Shown here: piece after piece, positions 8,364 to 17,905 of the stretch
Layout: every line of letters starts with the position of its first letter
How positions within the stretch are numbered: the stretch's first letter is position 1
NCBI GenBank assembly: GCA_000621425.1
Contig: KK211275.1
Span: 1-64,000, forward strand
From: Lachnospiraceae bacterium AB2028
GTDB taxonomy: Bacteria; Bacillota; Clostridia; Lachnospirales; Lachnospiraceae
Direction: 5' to 3'
DNA length: 64,000 bases
Program-made: the position numbers and the translations under genes
Notes under the pieces: model-generated
The model's input: only the letters and a program-made list of their open reading frames with translations
What the model was told of the DNA's origin: nothing
Databases searched by the model: none

Positions 8364-8675
8364 ATGACAAATCAGAGAATGAGAGTTATCTTAAAGGCTT
8401 ATGACCACCAGCTGATCGACTCTGCTGCTAAGAAGATAGTAGACAGCGTTAAGAAGAACGGTGGCGCAGTGAGCGGACCGGTACCCCTTCCTACTAAGAA
8501 GGAAGTTGTTACCATCCTTCGTGCGGTACATAAGTATAAGGATTCCAGAGAGCAGTTCGAGCAGAGAACACACAAGAGGCTGATCGACATCCTGAATCCC
8601 TCATCCAAGATTACAGAATCCCTTCAGAAGATGGATCTTCCTGCTGGGGTTTATGTAGAAATAAAAATGCAGTAA
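8364..8675 (+). CDS. rpsJ: 30S ribosomal protein S10
   Basis: 103 residues, full length for the family, starting [16 protein letters not shown]10 lies in the 30S head and also takes part in NusB-dependent antitermination. Key signatures are [26 protein letters not shown] and [15 protein letters not shown]. First gene of the S10 cluster, behind a long structured leader and ahead of an unusual 153-base spacer before rplC. Confidence 0.98.
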   Translation: MTNQRMRVILKAYDHQLIDSAAKKIVDSVKKNGGAVSGPVPLPTKKEVVTILRAVHKYKDSREQFEQRTHKRLIDILNPSSKITESLQKMDLPAGVYVEIKMQ

Positions 8676-8680
8676 AACCT

Positions 8681-8786
8681 CTACTAACTTTATGTATCCG
8701 GCAACGGATACCGCTTTAGTAGAAACCGTGATCGAAACACAATGTGTTCGTAACGAATCGCTTCCGTTACGGGTTCCGAAAGGAAC
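8681..8786 (+). ncRNA. Hairpin-rich rpsJ-rplC spacer RNA with GNRA tetraloops
   Basis: The 153-base spacer holds a two-part stem: CTACTAA (8681-8687) with TTAGTAG (8716-8722), enclosing GTATCCG-GCAA-CGGATAC (8694-8711). Then comes GTAACG (8750-8755)/CGTTAC (8765-8770), and GTTCC-GAAA-GGAAC (8773-8786). Two loops are GNRA tetraloops, typical of folded RNA. No coding frame fits. It could be a protein-binding site, a processing site, or an attenuator for rplC onward; the function is unknown. Confidence 0.5.
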
Positions 8787-8828
8787 AGAGATCAGGACAT
8801 CAATGATGAAAGAGAGGAAAAGGCAAGA

Positions 8829-9512
8829 ATGAAGAAAGCTATTTTAGCAACAAAAGTCGGAATGACTCAGATCTTCAACGAAGACGGCGTGCTCATTCCG
8901 GTAACAGTCCTTCAGGCAGGACCTTGCGTTGTTACTCAGGTTAAGACCGTAGAGAACGACGGATACAGTGCTGTCCAGGTAGGATTCGGTGAGAAGAAGG
9001 AAAAGTCTGTTAACAGAGACAAGTCCGGCAAGAAGGAAGTAATCCATCGTCACGGTGTCAACAAGGCACAGCAGGGTCATTTCAAGAAGGCTGGCGTTGA
9101 TGCTAAGAGATATTTAAGAGAGTTCCGCTTTGAGAATGCCGAGGAGTATGCTCCTGCACAGGAAATCAAGGCTGATATCTTCGAAGTAGGCGACAAGATC
9201 GATGTTTCCGCTATTTCAAGAGGTAAGGGATTCCAGGGCGCAATCAAGCGTCTGGGCCAGCACAGAGGACCTATGAAGCACGGTTCAAAGTTCCACCGTC
9301 ATCAGGGTTCAAACGGTGCCTGCTCATCACCCAGCCGTGTATTTAAGGGCAAAGGTATGCCTGGTCACATGGGTTCAGTTGAAGTAACTGTTAAGAATCT
9401 TGAGGTTGTAAGGGTTGATGCTGACAAGAACCTGCTCCTGATCAAGGGTGCTGTTCCTGGTGCAAAGAAGAGCCTTATCACCGTTAAGGAAACAACGAAG
9501 GCAGAAGCTTAA
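8829..9512 (+). CDS. rplC: 50S ribosomal protein L3
   Basis: 227 residues, starting [16 protein letters not shown], the standard L3 start that binds 23S rRNA near the peptidyl transferase centre. The loop region [11 protein letters not shown] and [19 protein letters not shown] is intact, as is [10 protein letters not shown]. Preceded by AGAGAGGAAAAGG. Followed after 21 bases by rplD. Confidence 0.98.
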   Translation: MKKAILATKVGMTQIFNEDGVLIPVTVLQAGPCVVTQVKTVENDGYSAVQVGFGEKKEKSVNRDKSGKKEVIHRHGVNKAQQGHFKKAGVDAKRYLREFRFENAEEYAPAQEIKADIFEVGDKIDVSAISRGKGFQGAIKRLGQHRGPMKHGSKFHRHQGSNGACSSPSRVFKGKGMPGHMGSVEVTVKNLEVVRVDADKNLLLIKGAVPGAKKSLITVKETTKAEA

Positions 9513-9533
9513 GCGAAAGGAGGAAACTTTACA

Positions 9534-10154
9534 ATGGCTACAGTATCTGTTGTAAATATGGAAGGTAAAGAAGTTGGCACGATCGACTTAAGCGATGCAG
9601 TTTTCGGAGCAAAGATCAACGAGCACCTTGTGCATCTTGCAGTCGTTCAGCAGCTTGCAAATAACAGACAGGGAACACAGAAGGCAAAGACCAGATCCGA
9701 GGTATCCGGCGGCGGAAGAAAGCCTTGGAGACAGAAGGGTACAGGTCATGCAAGACAGGGTTCCACCAGAGCACCTCAGTGGACAGGCGGCGGAGTGGTA
9801 TTCGCACCGGTTCCCAGAGATTATTCACTTAAGATGAATAAGAAGGAGAAACAGGCGGCTCTCAGATCTGTTCTGACAGATAAGGTTCAGAACAACAAGC
9901 TTATCGTAGTAGATGAGCTCAAGATGGATGAGATCAAGACAAAGAAGTTTGTTGAGGTTCTTACAAACATCAAGGCTGAGAAGGCGCTGGTTGTTCTCGG
10001 TGAGAAGGATAAGAACGTTATGTGTTCTGCAAGGAATATCGAGGATACAAAGATGGCTCTTCCTGAGACAATCAATGTATATGACATCCTGAAGGCTGGC
10101 ACACTTGTTCTTACAAAGGACGCAGTCGCAAAGATCGAGGAGGTATACGCATAA
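9534..10154 (+). CDS. rplD: 50S ribosomal protein L4
   Basis: 206 residues, with the exit-tunnel loop containing [19 protein letters not shown] (about residues 59-77) that also carries macrolide-relevant positions; no obvious change is seen there. L4 is a known autogenous regulator of the S10 operon in Gammaproteobacteria. Good AGGAGG upstream. The stop overlaps the start of rplW (TAATG). Confidence 0.98.
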   Translation: MATVSVVNMEGKEVGTIDLSDAVFGAKINEHLVHLAVVQQLANNRQGTQKAKTRSEVSGGGRKPWRQKGTGHARQGSTRAPQWTGGGVVFAPVPRDYSLKMNKKEKQAALRSVLTDKVQNNKLIVVDELKMDEIKTKKFVEVLTNIKAEKALVVLGEKDKNVMCSARNIEDTKMALPETINVYDILKAGTLVLTKDAVAKIEEVYA

Positions 10155-10453
10155 TGGCAGATATTAAGTATTATGATGTCATCTTAAAGCCGCTCGTAAC
10201 TGAGAAGAGCATGAATGGCATGGCAGAGAAAAAGTATACGTTCTTAGTTAATCCCGAGGCTAACAAGTCTCAGATAAAGGAAGCTGTTGAGAAGATGTTC
10301 GATGGCGCTAAGGTTGCCAAAGTGAACACTATCAATCAGGATGGCAAGAACAAGAGAAGAGGTGCTGTTACCGGTAAGACTGCCAAGACAAAGAAGGCAA
10401 TCGTAACACTGACCAGCGACAGCAAGGATATTGAGATTTTCTCGGGACTGTAA
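10154..10453 (+). CDS. rplW: 50S ribosomal protein L23
   Basis: 99 residues. It begins [19 protein letters not shown], which is the L23 signature; the protein lines the tunnel exit and docks trigger factor and SRP. Start overlaps the rplD stop by one base, implying translational coupling. A 72-base gap follows before rplB. Confidence 0.97.
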   Translation: MADIKYYDVILKPLVTEKSMNGMAEKKYTFLVNPEANKSQIKEAVEKMFDGAKVAKVNTINQDGKNKRRGAVTGKTAKTKKAIVTLTSDSKDIEIFSGL

Positions 10454-10525
10454 GATTATTCCGTAAATCTCAAACTAAACACAGAAAAGTGTGATGACAA
10501 ACATAAAGAGTAAAGGAGAAAAGAA

Positions 10526-11368
10526 ATGGGAATTAAGACTTATAACCCATATACACCGTCGAGAAGAAATATGACGGGTTCCGACTTCTCTGAGATCACA
10601 AAAGCAACTCCGGAAAAGAGCCTGCTTGCATCAAAGAAGAAGAATGCCGGAAGAAACAATCAGGGAAAGATCACCGTAAGACATCACGGTGGCGGGAACA
10701 GACAGAAATACAGGATCATCGATTTCAAGCGCCAGAAAGATGACATACCCGCAAAGGTAGTAGGCATCGAGTATGATCCTAACAGAACCGCAAACATAGC
10801 TCTTATCTGCTATGCAGACGGTGAGAAGGCATACATCCTTGCCCCTGAAGGCCTTAAGGTAGGCATGAAGGTTATGAACGGTGTGAATGCAGAAATCCGT
10901 ACAGGTAACTGCCTTCCCCTTTCCGGAATCCCTATCGGTACCATGGTTCACAATATAGAACTTATGCCGGGCAAGGGCGGACAGATGGTAAGAAGTGCAG
11001 GTAACGGCGCGCAGCTTATGGCTAAGGAAGGTAAGTATGCAACACTGAGACTTCCTTCAGGCGAGATGAGAATGGTTCCCGTTGAGTGCCGTGCAACAAT
11101 CGGTGTAGTAGGAAACGGTGACCACAACCTTGTTAACTGGGGTAAAGCCGGTCGTATCCGTCACATGGGTATCCGTCCTACAGTCCGCGGTTCGGTTATG
11201 AACCCTAACGATCACCCGCACGGTGGTGGTGAAGGTAAGACAAGTATCGGTCGTCCCGGTCCTTGCACACCTTGGGGTAAGCCGGCACTGGGTCTTAAGA
11301 CCAGAGCAAAGAAGAAGAGTTCTAACAGGCTGATCGTAAGAAGACGCGACGGCAAGGCAATCAAGTAA
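10526..11368 (+). CDS. rplB: 50S ribosomal protein L2
   Basis: 280 residues, normal length, with N-terminal [20 protein letters not shown], the RNA-binding [21 protein letters not shown] stretch, and the C-terminal region [13 protein letters not shown] that holds the conserved His near the peptidyl transferase centre. Good RBS (AAAGGAGAA). Confidence 0.98.
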   Translation: MGIKTYNPYTPSRRNMTGSDFSEITKATPEKSLLASKKKNAGRNNQGKITVRHHGGGNRQKYRIIDFKRQKDDIPAKVVGIEYDPNRTANIALICYADGEKAYILAPEGLKVGMKVMNGVNAEIRTGNCLPLSGIPIGTMVHNIELMPGKGGQMVRSAGNGAQLMAKEGKYATLRLPSGEMRMVPVECRATIGVVGNGDHNLVNWGKAGRIRHMGIRPTVRGSVMNPNDHPHGGGEGKTSIGRPGPCTPWGKPALGLKTRAKKKSSNRLIVRRRDGKAIK

Positions 11369-11389
11369 TCGGAAGAAGGAGGCAGACAA

Positions 11390-11671
11390 ATGGCAAGATC
11401 ATTAAAGAAAGGACCTTTTGCAGATCAGAGCTTACTCAAAGCAGTAGACGCTATGAATGCATCAGGCAAGAAGCAGGCTATCAAGACCTGGTCACGCCGC
11501 TCTACAATCTTCCCTTCATTCGTGGGACTTACGATTGCAGTATATGACGGACGCAAGCATGTGCCTGTTTATGTAACGGAGGATATGGTAGGACACAAGC
11601 TCGGTGAGTTTGTTCCCACACGTACATTCCGCGGACACAAGGCTGATGACAAAAAGTCATCGGTAAATTAA
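11390..11671 (+). CDS. rpsS: 30S ribosomal protein S19
   Basis: 93 residues, with [28 protein letters not shown] and [16 protein letters not shown], the standard S19 signatures. S19 sits in the 30S head beside S13. AAGGAGG upstream; 20 bases to rplV. Confidence 0.98.
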   Translation: MARSLKKGPFADQSLLKAVDAMNASGKKQAIKTWSRRSTIFPSFVGLTIAVYDGRKHVPVYVTEDMVGHKLGEFVPTRTFRGHKADDKKSSVN

Positions 11672-11691
11672 CTAAGGAGGGCAGATAAACT

Positions 11692-12087
11692 ATGGCTAAA
11701 GGACATAGATCTCAGTATAAGAGAGAGAGAAATGCACAGAAGGATACGAGGCCCTCAGCAAAGCTTTCATACGCAAGGGTTTCAGTACAGAAGGCCTGTT
11801 TCGTACTTGATGCGATCCGTGGCAAAGATGTGGCAACAGCAAAGGCTGTACTTGAGTACAATCCCAGATACGCTTCAGCAGTTATCAAGAAGCTCCTGGA
11901 TTCTGCAATCGCTAATGCAGAAAACAACAACGGCATGAATCCCGATGATCTTTACATCGCAGAGTGCTATGCAAACAAGGGACCTACTATGAAGAGGATA
12001 CATCCCAGAGCGCAGGGACGTGCATACAGGATTGAGAAGAGAATGAGTCACATCACCATCGTTCTGGATGAGAAAGGAGCTAAGTAA
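11692..12087 (+). CDS. rplV: 50S ribosomal protein L22
   Basis: 131 residues. The C-terminal hairpin that reaches the exit tunnel ([18 protein letters not shown]) is intact. The N-terminus carries about 15 extra basic residues ([16 protein letters not shown]) compared with the 113-residue Bacillus form. The next gene, rpsC, starts two bases after the stop. Confidence 0.97.
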   Translation: MAKGHRSQYKRERNAQKDTRPSAKLSYARVSVQKACFVLDAIRGKDVATAKAVLEYNPRYASAVIKKLLDSAIANAENNNGMNPDDLYIAECYANKGPTMKRIHPRAQGRAYRIEKRMSHITIVLDEKGAK

Positions 12088-12089
12088 GT

Positions 12090-12773
12090 ATGGGACAGAA
12101 AGTTAACCCCCACGGCCTCAGAGTCGGAGTTATAAAAGACTGGGATTCAAAGTGGTACAGTGAGGATAAGTTCGCAGATTATCTGGCAGAGGATTACAAG
12201 ATCCGTAAGTTCTTAAAGAAGAAACTTTATGCTGCCGGTATCTCAAAGATTGAGATCTCCAGAAAGGGAGAAAAGGCAGAAGTAGTTCTTTACACACAGA
12301 AGCCCGGTGTTGTTATCGGTAAGGGTGGTACAGGTGTTGAGGCGACCAAGAAGGCTCTCCAGAAAGAGATAGGCCGCAAGGATATCGCTCTGGATGTTAA
12401 GGAAGTAAGCAAGCCCGATGCAGATGCTCAGCTCGTTGCAGAGAATGTGGCTGCTCAGCTTGAGAACCGTGTTTCTTTCAGACGTGCCGTTAAGAGCTGC
12501 ATGACAAGGACAATGAAGAAGGATCAGAGAGGTAACTCTCTCACCGGAGCACAGGGTATCAAAGTATGCGTGTCCGGAAGACTTGGCGGAGCTGATATCG
12601 CAAGAAGCGAGTTCTACAGCGAAGGTACTATTCCTCTTCAGACACTTAGGGCTGACATTGACTACGGTTTTGCAGAGGCAGATACCACATACGGTAAGAT
12701 CGGTGTAAAGGTTTGGATCTACAAGGGCGAGGTCCTTCCTACAAAGAGCAATAAGGACGGAAGGGAGCGATAA
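12090..12773 (+). CDS. rpsC: 30S ribosomal protein S3
   Basis: 227 residues with the start [15 protein letters not shown], the KH-domain GXXG region ([11 protein letters not shown]) and the C-terminal [20 protein letters not shown] signature. S3 binds mRNA at the 30S entry site. Close-packed between rplV and rplP. Confidence 0.98.
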   Translation: MGQKVNPHGLRVGVIKDWDSKWYSEDKFADYLAEDYKIRKFLKKKLYAAGISKIEISRKGEKAEVVLYTQKPGVVIGKGGTGVEATKKALQKEIGRKDIALDVKEVSKPDADAQLVAENVAAQLENRVSFRRAVKSCMTRTMKKDQRGNSLTGAQGIKVCVSGRLGGADIARSEFYSEGTIPLQTLRADIDYGFAEADTTYGKIGVKVWIYKGEVLPTKSNKDGRER

Positions 12774-12776
12774 ATC

Positions 12777-13217
12777 ATGTTAATGCCTAAGAGAGTAAAG
12801 CGCCGCAAGCAGTTCCGCGGCACTATGGCCGGTAAGGCTATGAGAGGAAATACAATAACTTATGGTGAGTACGGTCTTGTGGCTACAGAGCCCTGCTGGA
12901 TCAAGTCAAACCAGATTGAGGCAGCCCGTGTGGCAATGACTCGTTACACCAAGCGTGGCGGTAGGGTATGGATCAAGATTTTCCCTGACAAGCCTGTAAC
13001 GGCTAAGCCCGCTGAAACCCGAATGGGATCCGGTAAAGGTTCCCTGGAGTACTGGGTAGCTGTTGTTAAGCCGGGACGCGTTCTCTATGAGATCGGTGGA
13101 ATCCCTGAGGAGACAGCAAGAGAGGCACTTAGACTTGCTTCTCACAAGCTTCCCTGCAAGTGCAAGATAGTGTCAAAGGCTGATCTTGAGCCGGCACAGG
13201 AAGGCGGTGCTAAATGA
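12777..13217 (+). CDS. rplP: 50S ribosomal protein L16
   Basis: 146 residues, starting [15 protein letters not shown] as in other bacteria. Signatures include [31 protein letters not shown] and [13 protein letters not shown]16 organises the A-site side of the 50S subunit. Its end overlaps rpmC by four bases. Confidence 0.98.
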   Translation: MLMPKRVKRRKQFRGTMAGKAMRGNTITYGEYGLVATEPCWIKSNQIEAARVAMTRYTKRGGRVWIKIFPDKPVTAKPAETRMGSGKGSLEYWVAVVKPGRVLYEIGGIPEETAREALRLASHKLPCKCKIVSKADLEPAQEGGAK

Positions 13218-13423
13218 AAAACAGTAAGTTTGTAAAAGAGCTTGAAGCTAAGTCAGCTAGCGAACTTAATCAGGATCTTGTTAATGCTAAGAAGGAACTT
13301 TTCAACTTAAGATTCCAGAATGCGACCAACCAGCTTGACAATACTGCAAGGATCAAGGAAGTAAGAAGAAACATTGCTCGTATCCAGACAGTATTAAACG
13401 GCAAGCTCAAGGCGGAAGCTTAA
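13214..13423 (+). CDS. rpmC: 50S ribosomal protein L29
   Basis: 69 residues forming the usual two-helix hairpin ([31 protein letters not shown]). It contacts L23 at the tunnel exit. The ATGA overlap with rplP suggests coupled translation. Confidence 0.97.
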   Translation: MKNSKFVKELEAKSASELNQDLVNAKKELFNLRFQNATNQLDNTARIKEVRRNIARIQTVLNGKLKAEA

Positions 13424-13441
13424 GGGAGAAAGGAGAAAACC

Positions 13442-13699
13442 GTGGAAGAAAGAAATTTAAGAAAAACCCGTGTCGGCAAAGTGGTAAGCGACAAGATGGA
13501 AAAGACTATCACTGTTGCGGTTGAGGATCACATCAAGCATCCTCTTTACGGTAAGATTGTTAAGAAGACATACAAGCTTAAGGCTCATGATGAGAATAAC
13601 GAGGCACATATCGGTGATACCGTAAAGGTTGCCGAGACCAGACCCCTTTCAAAGGATAAGAGATGGAGACTGGTTAACATCGTTGAGAAGGCTAAGTAA
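13442..13699 (+). CDS. rpsQ: 30S ribosomal protein S17
   Basis: 85 residues from a GTG start preceded by GGGAGAAAGGAG. Signatures: [19 protein letters not shown] and [20 protein letters not shown] primary 16S rRNA binder of OB fold. Confidence 0.97.
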   Translation: MEERNLRKTRVGKVVSDKMEKTITVAVEDHIKHPLYGKIVKKTYKLKAHDENNEAHIGDTVKVAETRPLSKDKRWRLVNIVEKAK

Positions 13700-13729
13700 T
13701 CTTTAACAGGATTCGGAAGGAGATAAATC

Positions 13730-14098
13730 ATGATACAACAGGAAAGCAGATTGGTGGTCGCTGATAATACCGGCGCAAAGGAACTCCTCTGTATCCGCGT
13801 TTCAGGCGGCTCCACCAGAAGATATGCTGCTATCGGTGATGTGATCGTTGCTACGGTCAAAGATGCAACACCCGGCGGCGTTGTAAAGAAGGGTGATGTT
13901 GTAAAGGCAGTTGTTGTTCGTAGCGTAAAGGGTGCTCGTCGTAAGGACGGTTCCTACATCAAGTTTGATGAGAACGCAGCTGTTATCATAAAGGACGACA
14001 ACACACCGAAGGGAACTCGTATATTTGGACCGGTGGCAAGAGAGCTCAGAGAAAAGCACTTCATGAAGATCGTTTCTCTCGCTCCGGAAGTACTGTAA
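13730..14098 (+). CDS. rplN: 50S ribosomal protein L14
   Basis: 122 residues, [24 protein letters not shown] at the start region and [30 protein letters not shown] further on, all standard. L14 contacts L19 and forms an intersubunit bridge. GGAAGGAG precedes the start. Confidence 0.98.
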   Translation: MIQQESRLVVADNTGAKELLCIRVSGGSTRRYAAIGDVIVATVKDATPGGVVKKGDVVKAVVVRSVKGARRKDGSYIKFDENAAVIIKDDNTPKGTRIFGPVARELREKHFMKIVSLAPEVL

Positions 14099-14111
14099 GG
14101 AGGACCGGGAA

Positions 14112-14426
14112 ATGACAAAGATTAAAGTCGGCGATACAGTAAGGGTTATCGCAGGTGATGCAGTAAAATGCAAAGGTAAGGAAGGCAAGGTCTTAAAGGT
14201 TGACCACAAGAACGGTAAGGTTCTTGTAGAGGGCGTAAACAAGGTTACAAAGCACGCTAAGCCTTCAGCACAGAATCAGACTGGCGGCATAATCGAGAAG
14301 GAAGCTCCTATCGATATTTCCAACGTAATGTACGTTCACAAGGGACAGCCCACCAGGATCGGATTTAAGGAAGTTGACGGAAAGAAAGTCCGTTATGCAA
14401 AATCTACCGGCGACGTGATCGGTTAA
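14112..14426 (+). CDS. rplX: 50S ribosomal protein L24
   Basis: 104 residues with a KOW motif ([26 protein letters not shown]) and ENQTGGI-like region ([18 protein letters not shown]). L24 helps start 50S assembly. Upstream TAAGGAGGA overlaps the stop of rplN. Confidence 0.97.
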   Translation: MTKIKVGDTVRVIAGDAVKCKGKEGKVLKVDHKNGKVLVEGVNKVTKHAKPSAQNQTGGIIEKEAPIDISNVMYVHKGQPTRIGFKEVDGKKVRYAKSTGDVIG

Positions 14427-14443
14427 GGAAGGAGACCAAAACA

Positions 14444-14983
14444 TTGAGTAGATTAAAAGACCAGTACAAGAACGAGATCATGGATGCCATGACAAAGAAG
14501 TTCGGTTACAAGAATGTGATGGAGATCCCCAAGATCGAGAAGATCGTCATCAACATGGGTGTAGGTGAGGCTAAGGATAATGCAAAGGCACTTGAGAGCG
14601 CAGTTGCAGATATGGAGACCATAACCGGACAGAAGGCTATCGTCACAAAGGCAAAGAAGTCTATCGCAAACTTCAAGATTCGTGAGGGACTTGCAATCGG
14701 TTGTAAGACAACTCTCCGTGGCGAGAAGATGTACGAATTCCTTGACAGACTTGTAAACCTTGCTCTTCCCCGAGTTCGTGACTTCCATGGTGTAAACCCC
14801 AACAGCTTTGACGGAAGAGGCAACTATGCACTTGGTATCAAGGAACAGATCATTTTCCCTGAGATCGAGTATGATAAGGTTGATAAAGTCAGAGGTATGG
14901 ATATTATCATCGTAACTACGGCAAAGACAGACGAAGAGGCAAGAGAACTGCTTAGACTGTTCAATATGCCTTTCCAGAAGTAA
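14444..14983 (+). CDS. rplE: 50S ribosomal protein L5
   Basis: 179 residues from a TTG start (TTG at 14444, preceded by AAGGAAGGAG). Signatures are [36 protein letters not shown] and [18 protein letters not shown]. It binds 5S rRNA. The rare start codon is the only odd point. Confidence 0.97.
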   Translation: MSRLKDQYKNEIMDAMTKKFGYKNVMEIPKIEKIVINMGVGEAKDNAKALESAVADMETITGQKAIVTKAKKSIANFKIREGLAIGCKTTLRGEKMYEFLDRLVNLALPRVRDFHGVNPNSFDGRGNYALGIKEQIIFPEIEYDKVDKVRGMDIIIVTTAKTDEEARELLRLFNMPFQK

Positions 14984-14997
14984 GGAGGAATTAATTC

Positions 14998-15183
14998 ATG
15001 GCTAAGATGTCAATGAAGATCAAGCAGCAGCGTAAACCTAAGTTCTCGACCAGAGCATATACTCGCTGCAATATCTGCGGAAGACCCCATGCCGTACTGA
15101 AGAAATACGGTATATGCAGAATATGTTTCCGTGAACTTGCAAGCAAGGGCGAGATTCCTGGCGTTAAGAAGGCAAGCTGGTAA
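14998..15183 (+). CDS. rpsZ: 30S ribosomal protein S14, zinc type
   Basis: 61 residues with two CxxC pairs (CNIC and CRIC, about residues 24-43), the zinc-binding C+ short form. The long zinc-free form made by some bacteria under zinc shortage is not in this window. AAGGAGGAA upstream. Confidence 0.97.
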   Translation: MAKMSMKIKQQRKPKFSTRAYTRCNICGRPHAVLKKYGICRICFRELASKGEIPGVKKASW

Positions 15184-15203
15184 AGATAGGAGGACAAGGA
15201 AAG

Positions 15204-15605
15204 ATGACAATGAGTGATCCCATTGCGGATATGCTTACAAGAATCCGTAACGCAAATACTGCAAAGCATGATACAGTAGATGTACCTTCATCAAAGATGA
15301 AATTATCAATCGCTAAGATCCTTCTTGACGAGGGATATATCGAGAAGTATGAGCTCGTTGATGACGGAAATTTCAAGAACATCCACATTACTCTTAAGTA
15401 CAACGCTGGTAAGAGTGAGAGAGTTCTTACAGGTATCAAGAGAATCTCAAAGCCCGGTCTGCGTGTATATGCAGGTAAGGATGAGCTTCCCAGAGTATTA
15501 GGTGGTCTTGGTGTGGCTATCATTTCCACAAACCAGGGCGTGATCACTGACAAGGAAGCAAGAAAGCTTAATGTTGGTGGCGAGGTACTTGCTTTTGTAT
15601 GGTAA
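15204..15605 (+). CDS. rpsH: 30S ribosomal protein S8
   Basis: 133 residues; [18 protein letters not shown] start and the C-terminal GGEVLAFVW are standard. S8 is a primary binder of 16S rRNA helix 21 and controls the spc operon in E. coli; no matching site is evident before rplE here. A 60-base gap leads to rplF. Confidence 0.98.
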   Translation: MTMSDPIADMLTRIRNANTAKHDTVDVPSSKMKLSIAKILLDEGYIEKYELVDDGNFKNIHITLKYNAGKSERVLTGIKRISKPGLRVYAGKDELPRVLGGLGVAIISTNQGVITDKEARKLNVGGEVLAFVW

Positions 15606-15672
15606 TCCATACTAAGGCAGGTATCCAAAAGAACAGTAATTTAGAAATCAATCCACAATAGGAGGTATGGGC

Positions 15673-16215
15673 ATGTCACGTATAGGAAAAATGCCGATCG
15701 CAATACCCGCCGGTGTAACGGTAAGTGTTGCAGAAAATAACAAAGTGACTGTAAAGGGACCTAAGGGAACACTTGAGAGAGTTTTCCCCGCTGAGATGGA
15801 AATCAAGGTAGAAGGTGCCGAAGCAACGGTTTCAAGACCGAATGATTTAAAGAGGAATAGATCTCTTCACGGACTTTCCAGAACACTTCTTAACAATATG
15901 GTTGTTGGTGTTACGGAAGGTTTCGAGAAGAAACTTGAGGTTAATGGTGTAGGTTACAGGGCTGCTAAGCAGGGCAAGACACTTACACTTACTCTTGGTT
16001 ATTCTCATCCCGTTGAGATGACTGATCCCGAAGGTATCGAGACAGTTGTTGAGGGTCAGAATGTCATAATCGTGAAGGGTTGTGATAAAGAAAAGGTTGG
16101 TCAGTTTGCAGCCGAGATCAGAGATAAGAGACGTCCTGAGCCTTATAAGGGCAAGGGTATCAAGTATGCTGACGAGACGATCAGACGTAAAGTCGGCAAG
16201 ACCGGTAAGAAATAA
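15673..16215 (+). CDS. rplF: 50S ribosomal protein L6
   Basis: 180 residues. Of two in-frame ATGs (15667 and 15673) the second has GGAGG at a workable seven bases, while the first touches it, so the protein begins [15 protein letters not shown]. The C-terminal [16 protein letters not shown] signature is present. Confidence 0.97.
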   Translation: MSRIGKMPIAIPAGVTVSVAENNKVTVKGPKGTLERVFPAEMEIKVEGAEATVSRPNDLKRNRSLHGLSRTLLNNMVVGVTEGFEKKLEVNGVGYRAAKQGKTLTLTLGYSHPVEMTDPEGIETVVEGQNVIIVKGCDKEKVGQFAAEIRDKRRPEPYKGKGIKYADETIRRKVGKTGKK

Positions 16216-16230
16216 GGAGGGCGTAAGAAA

Positions 16231-16599
16231 ATGGTCAATAAAGAATCAAGACAGGAAATCCGCGTAAAGAAGCATAACAGAATTCGTAATCGCTTCAGCG
16301 GTACAGCAGAGAGACCTCGCCTTTCGGTTTTCCGCAGCAACAATCATATCTATGCTCAGGTAATAGATGATGCCGCAGGCAAGACACTTGTATCAGCTTC
16401 TACAGCTGAGAAGGATGCAAAGGCAGAGCTTAAGAAGACTAACGATGTTGAAGCAGCTTCCTATGTTGGCAAGCTTGTTGCAAAGCGTGCTAAGGATGCT
16501 GGTATCGACCAGGTAGTATTCGACAGAGGCGGCTATATTTACCACGGCAGAGTAAAGGCACTTGCAGATGCTGCAAGAGAAGCCGGATTAGAGTTCTAA
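16231..16599 (+). CDS. rplR: 50S ribosomal protein L18
   Basis: 122 residues, with [18 protein letters not shown] and [24 protein letters not shown], the normal L18 signature. It binds 5S rRNA together with L5. Confidence 0.97.
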   Translation: MVNKESRQEIRVKKHNRIRNRFSGTAERPRLSVFRSNNHIYAQVIDDAAGKTLVSASTAEKDAKAELKKTNDVEAASYVGKLVAKRAKDAGIDQVVFDRGGYIYHGRVKALADAAREAGLEF

Positions 16600-16617
16600 G
16601 GAAGGGGAAACATAAGC

Positions 16618-17127
16618 ATGAAACATGAGATTATTGATGTAAACGGTCTTGAGTTAAACGACAAGCTTGTTTCTATCAGACGCGTCACAAAGGTTGTTAA
16701 GGGCGGACGTCATATGAGATTTTCCGCACTGGTTGTTGTAGGCGACGGCAATGGTCATGTGGGAGCAGGCATCGGTAAGGCTGCTGAAATCCCCGAGGCT
16801 ATTCGTAAGGGTAAAGAGGATGCTATTAAGCATCTTGTAACTGTTGCCCGTGATGAGAACGACAGTATCACACACGATCAGATCGGTAAGTACGGTTCAT
16901 CTGTTCTGCTCCTGAAGAGAGCACCTCAGGGTACCGGTGTCATTGCCGGTGGTCCTGCTCGTATCGTCTGCGATATGGCTGGTATCAAGAATATTCGTAC
17001 AAAGTCACTTGGCTCAAACAACAAGCAGAATGTTGTACAGGCTACTATCGAAGGACTTGCAGGTCTTAAGAGCCCTGAAGAGGTTGCTCAGAATCGTGGT
17101 AAGTCCGTAAGTGACATCAGAGCATAA
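16618..17127 (+). CDS. rpsE: 30S ribosomal protein S5
   Basis: 169 residues with the double-stranded-RNA-binding fold: [42 protein letters not shown] and [18 protein letters not shown]. It affects decoding fidelity together with S4. GGAAGGGG upstream. Confidence 0.98.
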   Translation: MKHEIIDVNGLELNDKLVSIRRVTKVVKGGRHMRFSALVVVGDGNGHVGAGIGKAAEIPEAIRKGKEDAIKHLVTVARDENDSITHDQIGKYGSSVLLLKRAPQGTGVIAGGPARIVCDMAGIKNIRTKSLGSNNKQNVVQATIEGLAGLKSPEEVAQNRGKSVSDIRA

Positions 17128-17152
17128 GTTCTAACAGATGGAGGACAGTAAA

Positions 17153-17338
17153 ATGGCAGAGAAAACATTAAAGGTTACTTTGGTAAAGTCCCCGATCGGT
17201 GCAGTTCCCAAGCATAGAAGGACTGTTGAAGCAATGGGCCTTTCAAAGCTTCACAAGACTGTAACCCTTCCGGATAATGAAGCAACCAGAGGGCAGATCC
17301 GTCAGGTAGGATACATGCTCAAAGTAGAGGAAGCATAA
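17153..17338 (+). CDS. rpmD: 50S ribosomal protein L30
   Basis: 61 residues. The open frame begins at 17138, but the ATG at 17153 follows GGAGG at eight bases and gives the conserved MAEKTLKVTLVKSPIG start. Contains KHRRTVEAMGLSKLHKTV. Followed by a 126-base hairpin-rich spacer. Confidence 0.95.
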   Translation: MAEKTLKVTLVKSPIGAVPKHRRTVEAMGLSKLHKTVTLPDNEATRGQIRQVGYMLKVEEA

Positions 17339-17351
17339 AGCAGACTGGAGA

Positions 17352-17460
17352 CATTGGGGGCCGCTTATGCGGCACCGATGATCCTTATCGCAGCGGAGAA
17401 TTCGTCCGGATGAGTCCGGAGTGATCTCTTAGCGAAGCCGCTTGATGCGGCAGAAGGAGG
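17352..17460 (+). other. Hairpin-rich rpmD-rplO spacer
   Basis: Three stem-loops fill the spacer: CATTGG..GCCGC-TTAT-GCGGC.CCGATG (17352-17380), TCCGGA-TGAG-TCCGGA (17405-17420), and GCCGC-TTGAT-GCGGC (17437-17450) ending at the rplO Shine-Dalgarno AGGAGG. The last hairpin with its flanks (17432-17460) closely matches the sequence before def at 59456-59483. No coding frame is present. Confidence 0.5.
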
Positions 17461-17464
17461 AAAA

Positions 17465-17905
17465 ATGGAATTATCAAATTTAAGACCTGCTGAGGGTTCC
17501 GTACACAGCAAAAATTTCAGAAGAGGCCGCGGTCATGCTTCAGGAAACGGCAAGACTGCAGGTAAGGGACATAAGGGACAGAAGGCTCGTTCAGGAGCTC
17601 CCAGAATAGGTTTCGAAGGTGGTCAGATGCCACTTTACAGACGTATTCCTAAGAGAGGTTTCAAGAACATCAATACTAAGGACATCGTTGGCATCAACGT
17701 AAGCCGTCTTGAAGTATTTGATAACGGTGCAACTGTTACCGTAGAGGCTCTTATGGAGAAGGGAATCATTAAGGACGCACGTGACGGCGTGAAGATTCTC
17801 GGCAACGGCGAGCTTACAAAGAAGCTTGATGTTAAAGTCAATGCTTTCAGTGAGTCAGCAAAGTCCAAGATTGAAGCTAACGGTGGTACCGCAGAGGTGA
17901 TCTAA
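17465..17905 (+). CDS. rplO: 50S ribosomal protein L15
   Basis: 146 residues. Glycine- and arginine-rich N-terminus ([20 protein letters not shown]) and [13 protein letters not shown] are standard. The stop shares one base with the secY start (TAATG), as is common for this pair. Confidence 0.97.
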   Translation: MELSNLRPAEGSVHSKNFRRGRGHASGNGKTAGKGHKGQKARSGAPRIGFEGGQMPLYRRIPKRGFKNINTKDIVGINVSRLEVFDNGATVTVEALMEKGIIKDARDGVKILGNGELTKKLDVKVNAFSESAKSKIEANGGTAEVI

